Shown: piece by piece, positions 36,684 through 45,047 of the stretch
Layout of the letters: each line of letters begins with the position of its first letter
Numbering within the stretch: position 1 is the stretch's first letter
Assembly (NCBI GenBank): GCA_016839845.1
Contig: JAEOTL010000135.1
Span: forward strand, 1 to 45,047
DNA length: 45,047 nucleotides
Reading direction: 5' to 3'
Source: Promethearchaeota archaeon
Lineage (GTDB): Archaea > Asgardarchaeota > Lokiarchaeia > Sigynarchaeales > SOKP01
Made by a program: the position numbers and the translations under genes
Notes under the pieces: model-generated
What the model saw: the letters and a program-made list of their open reading frames with translations, nothing else
Told to the model about the DNA's origin: nothing
Databases searched by the model: none

Positions 36684-38192
36684 ATGGATAAGAAAATCAA
36701 TCCCATAATAATCGGTGCCGCTCAGTTTACACAGCGTAAAGACACAACCCAACCCCTTGACTCACTGAGTTTAATAGAGAAGACTGCGCGAAAGGCAATA
36801 GAAGATACACAAGCTAAGGGCATAACTAATTACATAGACGCAATATATATGGTGAATCTTGTCTCTTGGTCTTATGAAGATGCTCCCGGTGAACTCGGGA
36901 AGAGACTTAAAATAAATCCTAAAGAAAAGAAGTTCATGCCAGATGGGGGACAAACTCCTCAGATGTTAGTTAATCAAGCCGCTGAAGCAATTGCCAATGG
37001 AGAACATCGCTGCGTTCTTATTGCAGGTGGGGAGGCTGCTTATTCCATATGGAGGAGATTTAAAGGAAAACGTCCTGAATACTGGCCAGAGAGAAAAGAA
37101 CCAAAATATGTTAATGGAGATAAATGGGCACTAAAAGCTACAACTCATAATTATCAATTAAGTTTTCCAACAACTGCTTATGCTATATTCGAAACCGCCT
37201 TAAGAGCATCTTCTGGTCGTACCATCGAAGAACATAACGAGTATATGGGTAAGTTATTTGAACATTTTTCTCAGATAGCGTCAACTAATCCATATAGTTG
37301 GACTCGAAAGGCTTTCACAGCACAAGAAATAATTACACCCTCCTCTGAGAATCGACTCGTTGTGCATCCTTACACCAAACGTATGTGCGCGAATAATTCG
37401 GTTGATCAAGCTGGAACAATATTAATTACTAATGAAGAAATCGCAGAAGAACTCAACATTGAAAAAAAAAAATGGATTTATGTAATGGGAGGAGCAACGT
37501 TTAAAAATATTGATGAAATCTATCAACGCCCACGATTAGATGATTCTCCCGCGGCAAGAGAAGGAGTTCACCTAGCACTTGCACAATCGGGATTAGAATT
37601 AAAAGATATAGATAAATTTGACTTTTACAGTTGTTTTCCATCTATAGTAGAGATTTTTATGAAAGAAGTTGGAATAAATGAAGATGATCCACGTGACTTA
37701 ACACTTACAGGAGGATTACCATTTTTTGGAACACCCTTAAGTAATTATTCATTGCATGCCATTATCAACACTGTTGAAGCTATTCGGTATGATCCCTCAT
37801 TAAAAGTAATGGTTATTGCGAATGGTGGATTTAATACTAAGCAATCAGTTGGGATATATGGAACAACACCTTCTGCCGTGCAATGGGGTGTTCGGGATGA
37901 TTCAAAAATACAAAACTCAATATTCCAAAAAGAATTGCCTGAACCAGTTGACCAAGCAAATGGTAAGGTTATCATTGATGGATATTCTATTTTCTATGAA
38001 AGATCAGGGGAACCGAAAAGAGGAACTGCTATCGGCACTCTCGAGAATAAACGACGTTGCGTTGCTTTCATTACGAACCCAGAATTACTTAAAACAGCAG
38101 AATCTCAAGAATTAGTTGGGAAAACATGTATAGTTCAGTATGATCCTGTAATGAAAAGGAATGTAATTATCTCTATTAAAGCAAATAGTTAA
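36684..38192 (+). CDS. Thiolase-like protein (TLP1/SCP-x type, with extra C-terminal domain)
   Basis: A 502-residue thiolase-fold protein. The N-terminal half contains VLIAGGEAAYS, where a true thiolase would have its nucleophilic cysteine, so a Cys-based mechanism seems absent. ANGGFNTKQSVGIYGTTPS and the extra 75-residue beta domain after about 420 are typical of thiolase-like proteins type 1. The reaction is unknown; such proteins occur with fatty-acid or sterol genes. The next gene, a fatty-acyl-CoA synthetase, starts 12 nt downstream, so the two are co-expressed. An A-run near 37464 does not break the frame. Confidence 0.8.
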   Translation: MDKKINPIIIGAAQFTQRKDTTQPLDSLSLIEKTARKAIEDTQAKGITNYIDAIYMVNLVSWSYEDAPGELGKRLKINPKEKKFMPDGGQTPQMLVNQAAEAIANGEHRCVLIAGGEAAYSIWRRFKGKRPEYWPERKEPKYVNGDKWALKATTHNYQLSFPTTAYAIFETALRASSGRTIEEHNEYMGKLFEHFSQIASTNPYSWTRKAFTAQEIITPSSENRLVVHPYTKRMCANNSVDQAGTILITNEEIAEELNIEKKKWIYVMGGATFKNIDEIYQRPRLDDSPAAREGVHLALAQSGLELKDIDKFDFYSCFPSIVEIFMKEVGINEDDPRDLTLTGGLPFFGTPLSNYSLHAIINTVEAIRYDPSLKVMVIANGGFNTKQSVGIYGTTPSAVQWGVRDDSKIQNSIFQKELPEPVDQANGKVIIDGYSIFYERSGEPKRGTAIGTLENKRRCVAFITNPELLKTAESQELVGKTCIVQYDPVMKRNVIISIKANS

Positions 38193-38203
38193 TCAAGAAG
38201 GTT

Positions 38204-40084
38204 ATGGACATGAGGAAATTAATTAACCAATCGAAGAAAAAAAAGAGTTTTTTACCGACTAAATGGGATTACCTTAAAGGATGGTTTTTCTCTCGTCACG
38301 TAATTAAGCGAATGGAAAGTGTGGTTGATGAAGCTTTAGCGAATACTCCAGATTCTTATAATAATGTTGCCATTTTGATTGAAAGACACGCGAAAGACTA
38401 TCCGAATGATGCTGCTATTCTTTTTGAAGACATTAAGTATACTCATAAGGAATATAATGAATGGTGTAACCGATATGCCAATTATTTTCGAAATAAGGTT
38501 GGATTAAAGAAAGGGGATATAGCCGTTGTATTGATGACAAACAGACCAGAGATAATGTTTGCTATATATGGGCTATCGAAAATAGGCGTTGTTTCGTCTC
38601 TTATAAACACTAAACAAAGACAAAAACCTCTCATTCACAGTATTAACATCGATCCTGGGAGAATTTTCATTATTGGGGAGGAATTGATTGAAGCTTTTGA
38701 AGAAGTTCGGCCAGAGCTTAATTTATCAGCAGAACAATCTAAACATTTGTATTTTGTCCCAGATACCGGAGAATTTGAGAAACCAGACGGGTTCCAAGAT
38801 TTAACTGCAATTGTTGATAATGAAGATTTAACCAATCCTCCAACATCAAAAACGCTTCAATCTAAAGATCCTTATGCGTACATCTTCACTAGTGGAACTA
38901 CAGGATTACCTAAAGCAGCAGTTATCACACATGGACATACTTATGGTTCAAGTATTTATTGGGGTGATACTGTTGTTGGATTTAACCATGAAGATGTGAT
39001 ATACGTTACAACACCACTTTTTCATTCTCATGCTATCAATGTAGCCTATGCATCATCGCTAAGATACGGTTCAACTATTGCTATCCGTCGTAAATTTTCT
39101 GCTAGCAAATTCTGGGATGATGCTATCAAATTTAAAGCAACCAGTTTCAATTATATTGGAGAAATCTGTCGATATCTCTACAATCAACCCGAAAAACCTA
39201 CTGATCGAAAACATTATATTAAGAAAATCGTAGGAAATGGTCTTAGGAACGAAATGTGGAGAGATTTCAAGAATAGATTTGGAATTAAACAAATTTATGA
39301 ATTCTATGGTGCTACTGAAAGATTTGCGCCTAATTTTGCAAATCGTTTCAATTTAAACTGCACCGTTGGCTTTACATTAAACCCATACGCAATTGTAAAA
39401 TTTGATATTGATACTAATGAACCAATTAGAGATGAACACGGGCATATGATAAGAGTAGAAGAGGGAGAATCAGGACTCCTACTAGGACAGATTATAGCAG
39501 ATGATGTCTTTATCTATACGAGTAAAGCTGCTGATGATAAGAAAGTATTTAGAAATGTGTTTGAAGAGGGAGATGTATATTTTAATAGCGGAGATATGAT
39601 AAAAGAAATAGGTCATCTTAAAAAGATTTATAGATTTGCTCAATTTGTTGATAGAATAGGGGACACTTTTAGATGGAAAGGAGAGAATGTATCAACTGAA
39701 GAAGTTGAAGCAGTTATTAATGAATTTGACCAAGTAGAAATGAACTGCGTTTACGGTGTATTAATTCCTAATACAGAAGGACGAGCTGGGATGGTTTCTC
39801 TTGTAACAAATTCACATCCCGATAATGATTTTGAATTCCCAAGGTTTTATTCAATGCTCCAAGAAACTTTACCAGAATATGCTATTCCAAAATTTATCCG
39901 TTTTACTCCTGAGTTAGTCACAACAGCCACTCTTAAAATACAAAAAGGAAATTTAAAAAGAGAAGCATTTGATTTTGTTAAAGTTGAGGATCCCCTTTAT
40001 GTCTTATTACCTAACTCATCTGGATATGAACCCTTAACAAAAGAAATACATGAGGGAATTTTAAACTCGAAATATAATTTCTAG
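38204..40084 (+). CDS. FATP/very-long-chain-type acyl-CoA synthetase
   Basis: AMP-forming acyl-CoA ligase of 626 residues. The ATP-binding loop FTSGTTGLPKA is near residue 226, YGATER is the A5 motif, and the GD...R-W-K-G-E-N-V-S-T-E-E-V hinge is near 490. The TLKIQKGNLKREAF end carries the catalytic lysine region. The motif order and the LINTKQRQKPLIHSI segment resemble the SLC27/FATP-very-long-chain group more than acetyl-CoA synthetases. The likely substrate is a fatty or bile-acid-like carboxylate. The start is ATG 38204 or 38210. It is coupled to the TLP1 gene. Confidence 0.88.
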   Translation: MDMRKLINQSKKKKSFLPTKWDYLKGWFFSRHVIKRMESVVDEALANTPDSYNNVAILIERHAKDYPNDAAILFEDIKYTHKEYNEWCNRYANYFRNKVGLKKGDIAVVLMTNRPEIMFAIYGLSKIGVVSSLINTKQRQKPLIHSINIDPGRIFIIGEELIEAFEEVRPELNLSAEQSKHLYFVPDTGEFEKPDGFQDLTAIVDNEDLTNPPTSKTLQSKDPYAYIFTSGTTGLPKAAVITHGHTYGSSIYWGDTVVGFNHEDVIYVTTPLFHSHAINVAYASSLRYGSTIAIRRKFSASKFWDDAIKFKATSFNYIGEICRYLYNQPEKPTDRKHYIKKIVGNGLRNEMWRDFKNRFGIKQIYEFYGATERFAPNFANRFNLNCTVGFTLNPYAIVKFDIDTNEPIRDEHGHMIRVEEGESGLLLGQIIADDVFIYTSKAADDKKVFRNVFEEGDVYFNSGDMIKEIGHLKKIYRFAQFVDRIGDTFRWKGENVSTEEVEAVINEFDQVEMNCVYGVLIPNTEGRAGMVSLVTNSHPDNDFEFPRFYSMLQETLPEYAIPKFIRFTPELVTTATLKIQKGNLKREAFDFVKVEDPLYVLLPNSSGYEPLTKEIHEGILNSKYNF

Positions 40085-40101
40085 ATGAGGAAAATTTGTA
40101 A

Positions 40102-41178
40102 TTATATAATGTAATTTGATGCTTTTTTCAATGCAATTTCTGCTTCTTTTACACAATTTTCGATAATATCCGAAACACTTTCAATTTTTTCAACTAAACC
40201 AATGCTCTGTCCAAGGGGTACAATTCCGGTTTGCACGTCACCTTCATAAATTGCATAATTTTTGAGAAAATCCTTTCGATATTCCTCTTGCAATTCCTCC
40301 TTACTCATCGCAGCTCTTTTATCTTTTAAAGCTTGTTCCTCAGCGATCTTCTCCTCTTTGGATTTTATCATACCTTTTGCCATCGAGTATTCATTTCTCC
40401 ACATTCGTATTATACTAAGATTGCCAGTTTTTACTATTGTATCATGAGCTTTCGCAGGAGGAATTATATCCTTATAATTATCGTGAAATTCGCTATCTAT
40501 TGAGGCGATAAATCGTGATCCCATATTTACGCCATCAGCTCCAGCTGCGAGAGCTAAAGCTAATCCTGATCCACTAGCAAATCCTCCAGCAGCCAATTTT
40601 GGTATGTCTGGATATTTTTGGCAGACTTGTTGTAATAAAACGGAGGCACCTACCCTTTCATATGCTTGATGCCCACCCCCCTCAAATCCATTTACTACAA
40701 GCCCATCACATCCCGCTGCAACACATTTATCTGCCAGCCAAAGTGCAGGAGCAACATGGAAATGTTTAATTAGTGAATTTTCTCTCAACTTCTGAAAGTT
40801 CTTATTCTCGGGCATCCGACGTGCTGATCCTGCACTGGTGAGTGCATATTGGCATTGTTCTCTTAACCTTTTATTTTCTAAAATGTATTGCGAAATTTCA
40901 GAGATTAGTCTATCAATCCCAACTTCTACTCGTGCGGTTCTTACGTTGAACCCAAAAATCCCGTCTGTGTGTTCAACTACATAATCAAGATTCTTTTTCA
41001 TTGCAGTAACATAATCAGATTCAAGCCCAGTTGGTGACGCATTCGTATGAGATAACATTCCGAGCCCACCAGCTTCTGTTACAGCGATGCATAGATCATT
41101 TGTCCTAAATGGACCCATTGCGGCATTTGCAATTGGGTGCTTAATCCCAAACATTTCAGTTATTTTCGTTTTTAACAT
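40102..41178 (-). CDS. Nitronate monooxygenase/FabK-like flavoprotein
   Basis: A 358-residue FMN-binding TIM-barrel oxidoreductase of the NMO (2-nitropropane dioxygenase)/enoyl-ACP reductase II family. It has PIANAAMGPFRTNDL at the N terminus, GLVVNGFEGGGHQAY around 183, the phosphate loop AAGGFASGSGLALALAAGADGV near 210-230 and GSRFIAS. An inserted Lys/Glu-rich helical segment appears around 270-305. The substrate is not predictable. It is leftward, convergent with the acyl-CoA synthetase and divergent from the thiolase. Confidence 0.85.
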   Translation of the reverse strand: MLKTKITEMFGIKHPIANAAMGPFRTNDLCIAVTEAGGLGMLSHTNASPTGLESDYVTAMKKNLDYVVEHTDGIFGFNVRTARVEVGIDRLISEISQYILENKRLREQCQYALTSAGSARRMPENKNFQKLRENSLIKHFHVAPALWLADKCVAAGCDGLVVNGFEGGGHQAYERVGASVLLQQVCQKYPDIPKLAAGGFASGSGLALALAAGADGVNMGSRFIASIDSEFHDNYKDIIPPAKAHDTIVKTGNLSIIRMWRNEYSMAKGMIKSKEEKIAEEQALKDKRAAMSKEELQEEYRKDFLKNYAIYEGDVQTGIVPLGQSIGLVEKIESVSDIIENCVKEAEIALKKASNYII

Positions 41179-41347
41179 TACCGAGACCTTAATATTTTGT
41201 GATTAGAAAATATAAAATTGTTTTTGTATCTTGTGATTTCGATAAAATCTCTATTCCTTAAAATGATTTTTTCAAATCTTTGTTTTTAATAAATTTATAA
41301 TTAAATCCATCATTACTTCAATTGATACTTAATTGAGGATGAGAATA

Positions 41348-42622
41348 ATGGATGATGATGTTTATATTGTCGGTGTTGGAATGCCAAAATTTGGTAAATT
41401 TCTTGACAAGAGTATTAAAGAATTATCTGGTGTAGCGTTAGAAAGGGCATTCGAAGATAGTGGGCTTAAAGAGAGCGATATTGAGTGTGCTTGGTTTAGT
41501 AATTCTACATGGGGTGTTTTTCGTTTTCAACATATGATCAGGGGAGAAGTAGCATTATTCCCTCATGGAATTGAGAAAATTCCAGTATTTAATGTAGAAA
41601 ACGCATGTGCGGGTGCTAGTACAGCACTTCATGGTGCCTGGATGGCAATAAAAGCAGGATTATATGATTGTACCTTAGCTTTGGGTGCCGAGAAATTATA
41701 TAGTGAAGACCGAGCCCTAACGATGAGAGCCTTTAATGGCGCTACAGACATGGAAGTAAGTGAAAAGATCATCGCATATTTAAAAAAACAAGCTGAAGAA
41801 CGAAAAAAGACAATGGCTAAAGATCAAGAAAAAAGTCTTAGTGGCAAGAAAAAAGGAGGGCACTCTGCATTTATGGACTTTTATGCTGCTGGTGCTCGTT
41901 CACATATGAAAAATTATGGAACAACTCAAAGACATTTAGCTATTATTGCGGCTAAAAATCACAATAATTCAACTATGAATCCCCTTGCCCAATATACATT
42001 CCCTCAGACTGTAGAGCAGGTTATGAACGATTATGAAGTTGCTTTTCCCTTAACTAGGGCAATGTGTGCTCCGATTGGTGATGGTGCTGCTGCCGCTATT
42101 ATTTGTTCCGGATCATTCTTAAGTAAGCACCCAGAGTTAAAAGAAAGAGCAATTTTAATACGCGCTTCCATATTGATGTCTGGTTCTTTAAAAGATGATG
42201 ACATGGAAGTAAGAACAATGGCAGCTGCATGGAAAATGGCGAATCGAGGAAGACCAAATAGTGAAATAACACTTAAGGATATTGATGTAGCTGAAGTGCA
42301 CGATGCTACTGCTTTTGGTGAATTAGATTTGATGGAGCGAGTAGGCTTTTGCCCAAGAGGGGAAGGAGGACCTTTTGTTGAAACTGGGGCTACCGAATTG
42401 ACAGGTGAAATTCCAATTAACCCAAGCGGTGGATTACTTGCCCGTGGACATCCCATAGGTGCATCGGGACTTGCCCAAATACATGAATTAGTCACTCAAT
42501 TACGTGGAGAGGCTGGAAAAAGACAAGTAAAAAACCATAATTTCGCACTAGCAGAAAACGGCGGAGGAAGTATAGGTGTTGGAAGTGCAGCTCAATGTAT
42601 TCATATTTTAGAAATAGTTTAA
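41348..42622 (+). CDS. Thiolase (SCP2-type acetyl-CoA acetyltransferase-like)
   Basis: Thiolase of 424 residues from ATG 41348, the most likely start: TTGAGGATGAG upstream supplies a GAGG Shine-Dalgarno. TTG 41333 and ATG 41339 are alternatives. The nucleophilic cysteine is C87 in FNVENACAGAS, with the EVHDAT and ARGHPIGASG histidine motifs further on. The classical C-terminal Cys-Gly pair is replaced by ENGGGSIGVGS, as in archaeal and SCP2-type thiolases. An inserted polar segment (about 145-180) precedes the core. It may cleave or form 3-ketoacyl-CoA. No HMG-CoA synthase or DUF35 gene is nearby, so a beta-oxidation-like role is preferred over mevalonate synthesis. Confidence 0.87.
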   Translation: MDDDVYIVGVGMPKFGKFLDKSIKELSGVALERAFEDSGLKESDIECAWFSNSTWGVFRFQHMIRGEVALFPHGIEKIPVFNVENACAGASTALHGAWMAIKAGLYDCTLALGAEKLYSEDRALTMRAFNGATDMEVSEKIIAYLKKQAEERKKTMAKDQEKSLSGKKKGGHSAFMDFYAAGARSHMKNYGTTQRHLAIIAAKNHNNSTMNPLAQYTFPQTVEQVMNDYEVAFPLTRAMCAPIGDGAAAAIICSGSFLSKHPELKERAILIRASILMSGSLKDDDMEVRTMAAAWKMANRGRPNSEITLKDIDVAEVHDATAFGELDLMERVGFCPRGEGGPFVETGATELTGEIPINPSGGLLARGHPIGASGLAQIHELVTQLRGEAGKRQVKNHNFALAENGGGSIGVGSAAQCIHILEIV

Positions 42623-42667
42623 ATAATAAAAATTCTCCACTCTAAGTTCAAAAAGAAACATAATTAG

Positions 42668-42749
42668 TTTTTTTTAATTATTTTTTTTCCATAACATTAA
42701 GCTGTTAATAATTCATAAATTGTTTACCCAGATTCAGTATTTTTTTTTT
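42668..42749 (+). terminator. Poly-T terminator region after thiolase
   Basis: T8 (42668-42675), T8 (42681-42688) and a T10 tract (42740-42749) fill the 208-nt gap before uvrA, consistent with termination of the thiolase transcript. The later tract may instead be part of the uvrA promoter region. Confidence 0.4.
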
Positions 42750-42830
42750 AATCGTTAACAACAGTATAAGGTTTTAAAATATCGTAGAAAAACTTTTTTG
42801 ATTTCAAGAATTAAAAAGAAATAGTAAAAC

Positions 42831-45047
42831 ATGAATGATTTTATTGTTGTAAAGGGAGCTCGAGAGAATAATTTAAAGAATATTGACGTAAAAATTCCAC
42901 GTAATCAGCTTGTTGTTGTAACAGGAATTAGTGGTAGTGGGAAGAGTTCCTTAGTCATTAATACTTTATACGCAGAAGGGCAGAGAAGATTTCTAGAATC
43001 TCTATCAAGCTATGCAAGACAATTTTTAGGTGAAATGGACAAACCCGATGTTGATTCGATCGAAGGACTATCACCAGCTATAGCAATAGAGCAAAAAGCA
43101 TTATCGAAGAATCCAAGAAGTACAGTAGGTACTGTAACCGAGATTTATGACTATTATCGATTATTGTTTGCGAATATAGGAATACCTCATTGCCCGAAGT
43201 GTGGAAAAGAAATTAAGCCTCAAACCCCACAACAAATCATTCAAGTAGTTTTAAACTCACTCAAAACTGATCAAAAATTTGTGGTCAAGGCTCCTATTAT
43301 AAGAGACCGCAAAGGAGAATATAAAGATCTCCTTCATGATCTTAAGAAGCAAGGATATGCTCGAGTAGAAATTGATGGGATTCGGTACACTTTAGATGAA
43401 GAAATATCAGTGAAGAAAAATGTGAAGCATAATATCAATGTAATCGTTGATAGATTAGTAATGCGGAAAGATATCAAAACTCGATTAGCTGATTCTATTG
43501 AAACCGCTTTAGATTTAACTGAAGGTTTAGTAATTGTTGAAATTATTGATGAAAACGAGCAAATTTATTCAGAACATTTTGCCTGCACTGATTGTGGGAT
43601 CTCTTTTCCACAACTAGATCACAAGATGTTCTCATTCAATATCCCTCATGGCAGTTGTAAGTATTGTAGTGGTTTAGGTACAGCTATGGAATTTGATTAT
43701 GGATTAATTATAGGTAACGATTTAACAGTGCCACTAATGGAGACTCCAATAAGGGACATCCCTGGGTTTGGTTCTTTAACAGGTTACTCATGGCAAACGA
43801 TAGAGCAGGTTGCGAAACACTATGGTTTTAATTCTAATAAGTCTCCAATTCAGGATATTGAACCTGAAAAATTAAACAAATTACTCTTTGGGACTCAAAA
43901 TGAGGCAATTAATTTTCATTTTGAAAACAATGGGAATGATTATCGTAATCAAGATAACGAATTTAAATCATCCTGGGATGTTAAACGACCTTTTGAAGGA
44001 GTAATCCCAATTTTACACAGAAGATATATGGAAACTCGTTCCGAATGGGCCCGGGAGATATACGAGAGCTTTATGAACCAGATATCATGCCCACATTGCA
44101 ATGGGAAGCGATTGAAACCGGAGAGTTTAGCAGTAACTATTAATGATTTGAATATTGCCCAACTATCAGATTTACCCGTAAAGGAATCAAACACATTCTT
44201 CAATTCTTTACAATTAGATGAAACAGAAAAAACTATTTCCAAAGATATTTTAAAAGAAATTTTAGACAGGCTCTCATTTTTGGAAAATGTTGGTTTAGAT
44301 TATATATCACTTAGTCGTCGTTCAGATACTCTTTCAGTAGGAGAGGCAGAGAGAATTAGGTTAGCTACACAACTAGGATCAAGTTTAGTAGGGGTATTGT
44401 ATGTACTAGATGAGCCTAGTGTTGGCTTACATCAACGAGATATAAATCGTCTTATAAATATGCTCAAAAAATTAAGAGATTTAGGTAATACAGTCGTTGT
44501 GGTTGAACATGACGATGCTATAATGGAAAATGCTGATCATATTATCGATTTAGGACCTTTAGCAGGGGTAAGTGGGGGAGAAATAGTTGCTGAAGGAACC
44601 ATCGATGAAATAATAAAATCGGACAGTTTAACTGGAAGATATTTAGGAGGAAAAGAGAAAATTGAAATCCCTAAAATCAGACGCAAACCAACCAAAGATT
44701 TTCTTAAAATATCAGGAGCACGAGAAAATAATTTGAAAAATATTGATGTGAGTATACCTTTAGGATTGTTTACTTGTATAACAGGAGTTTCGGGGGCGGG
44801 AAAAACCAGTTTAATTTTGAATTGCCTTTACACAGGGATGCACAATCTCATTAATACTCGTAGTTCGAAAGTAAGAGAAGGAGATTTTGACAAAATAACA
44901 GGATATAATTCAATCGATAAAATAATCAATATTGATCAATCTCCAATAGGAAGAACTCCACGATCTGTTCCATCAACATATACCAAAGCTTTAGATTACA
45001 TTAGAGATATCTTCGCGCAATTACCCGAATCAAAGGAGAGAGGATAT
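42831..45047 (+). CDS. uvrA: Excinuclease ABC subunit A (UvrA), 5' portion, 3' end outside window
   Basis: The frame opens at ATG 42831 and stays open for 739 codons to the right edge; full-length UvrA is about 940. Visible: Walker A GISGSGKSSL (about 25-34); YARQFLGEMDKPDVDSI; zinc sites CPKCG near 122, CTDCG near 249 (with SFNIPHGSCKYCSGLG after it) and CPHCNGKRL near 423; DEPSVGLHQRD; and the second Walker A GVSGAGKTSLI. The first ABC signature reads TLSVGEAERIRLA instead of the usual L-S-G-G-E-A-Q-R. Loss of this glycine is unusual. UvrA scans DNA and loads UvrB, encoded at 34538. Confidence 0.95.
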   Translation, partial: MNDFIVVKGARENNLKNIDVKIPRNQLVVVTGISGSGKSSLVINTLYAEGQRRFLESLSSYARQFLGEMDKPDVDSIEGLSPAIAIEQKALSKNPRSTVGTVTEIYDYYRLLFANIGIPHCPKCGKEIKPQTPQQIIQVVLNSLKTDQKFVVKAPIIRDRKGEYKDLLHDLKKQGYARVEIDGIRYTLDEEISVKKNVKHNINVIVDRLVMRKDIKTRLADSIETALDLTEGLVIVEIIDENEQIYSEHFACTDCGISFPQLDHKMFSFNIPHGSCKYCSGLGTAMEFDYGLIIGNDLTVPLMETPIRDIPGFGSLTGYSWQTIEQVAKHYGFNSNKSPIQDIEPEKLNKLLFGTQNEAINFHFENNGNDYRNQDNEFKSSWDVKRPFEGVIPILHRRYMETRSEWAREIYESFMNQISCPHCNGKRLKPESLAVTINDLNIAQLSDLPVKESNTFFNSLQLDETEKTISKDILKEILDRLSFLENVGLDYISLSRRSDTLSVGEAERIRLATQLGSSLVGVLYVLDEPSVGLHQRDINRLINMLKKLRDLGNTVVVVEHDDAIMENADHIIDLGPLAGVSGGEIVAEGTIDEIIKSDSLTGRYLGGKEKIEIPKIRRKPTKDFLKISGARENNLKNIDVSIPLGLFTCITGVSGAGKTSLILNCLYTGMHNLINTRSSKVREGDFDKITGYNSIDKIINIDQSPIGRTPRSVPSTYTKALDYIRDIFAQLPESKERGY

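Noticed and set aside
37455..37475. Possible homopolymer frameshift in the A-run of the thiolase-like gene
   Set aside because: Thiolase-like motifs continue in the same frame on both sides of the run.
42031..42495. 154-codon open frame antisense to the thiolase
   Set aside because: The thiolase motifs (HDAT, HPIGA) on the plus strand are unmistakable; the antisense frame shows no domain.
43949..44242. Open frame antisense to uvrA
   Set aside because: The plus-strand frame is continuous UvrA with zinc-site and ABC motifs.

Overview
The window is an AT-rich stretch of archaeal chromosome. The information-processing genes are archaeal: split RNA polymerase A'/A'', TFS, PCNA, heterodimeric primase, GINS, RFC small subunit, aIF2-alpha, Nop10, exosome Csl4 and eL42/eS27/eL30. 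With them come Ras-like and Arf-like small GTPases, an STT3-type oligosaccharyltransferase, a bacterial-type UvrA/UvrB pair and acyl-CoA/thiolase-type lipid enzymes. This mixture suggests an Asgard (Promethearchaeota) genome, perhaps Loki-like. That placement is inferred from gene content, not from a phylogeny.

Layout. 1-3345: 3' end of a Ras-like GTPase, facing a leftward trio (membrane protein with a zinc ribbon, orphan ADP-forming acyl-CoA synthetase alpha-like protein, EamA transporter). 3346-3698: non-coding leader. 3699-10041: rightward rpoA1-rpoA2-rpl30e-nusA-rps12-rps7 block, without rpoH/rpoB in front. 10059-14752: accessory patch with a membrane acyltransferase-like protein, a 730-residue wHTH + ATP-cone + degenerate NrdD protein, and pyrB. 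14911-21479: replication/translation cluster (eL42, eS27, TFS, OB-fold protein, PCNA, PriL, PriS, GINS, Nop10, aIF2-alpha). 21772-23775: EF-1A and an Arf-like GTPase. 23772-27079: DUF99, RNase III-like, RpoL, a small unknown and Csl4 on the minus strand, then a divergent METTL5-like methyltransferase. 27105-30293: enolase, RFC small subunit, TruA. 30492-34400: STT3 with five C-terminal repeats. 34538-45047: uvrB and the 5' part of uvrA, enclosing four lipid/CoA genes.

How the genes work together. The two central blocks hold linked transcription, replication and translation functions: PCNA, primase, GINS and RFC beside ribosomal proteins, aIF2-alpha and TFS. The RNA-handling cluster pairs exosome Csl4 with two nuclease-like proteins and an RNAP subunit. 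The right end joins nucleotide excision repair to probable fatty acyl activation and thiolysis genes.

Most notable are the HTH/ATP-cone/NrdD-like protein, which lacks the glycyl-radical and zinc-Cys machinery and may be a nucleotide-sensing regulator, and the lineage-specific extensions on RNAP A', RpoL and STT3. I found no tRNA, rRNA, CRISPR array, insertion sequence or transposase.
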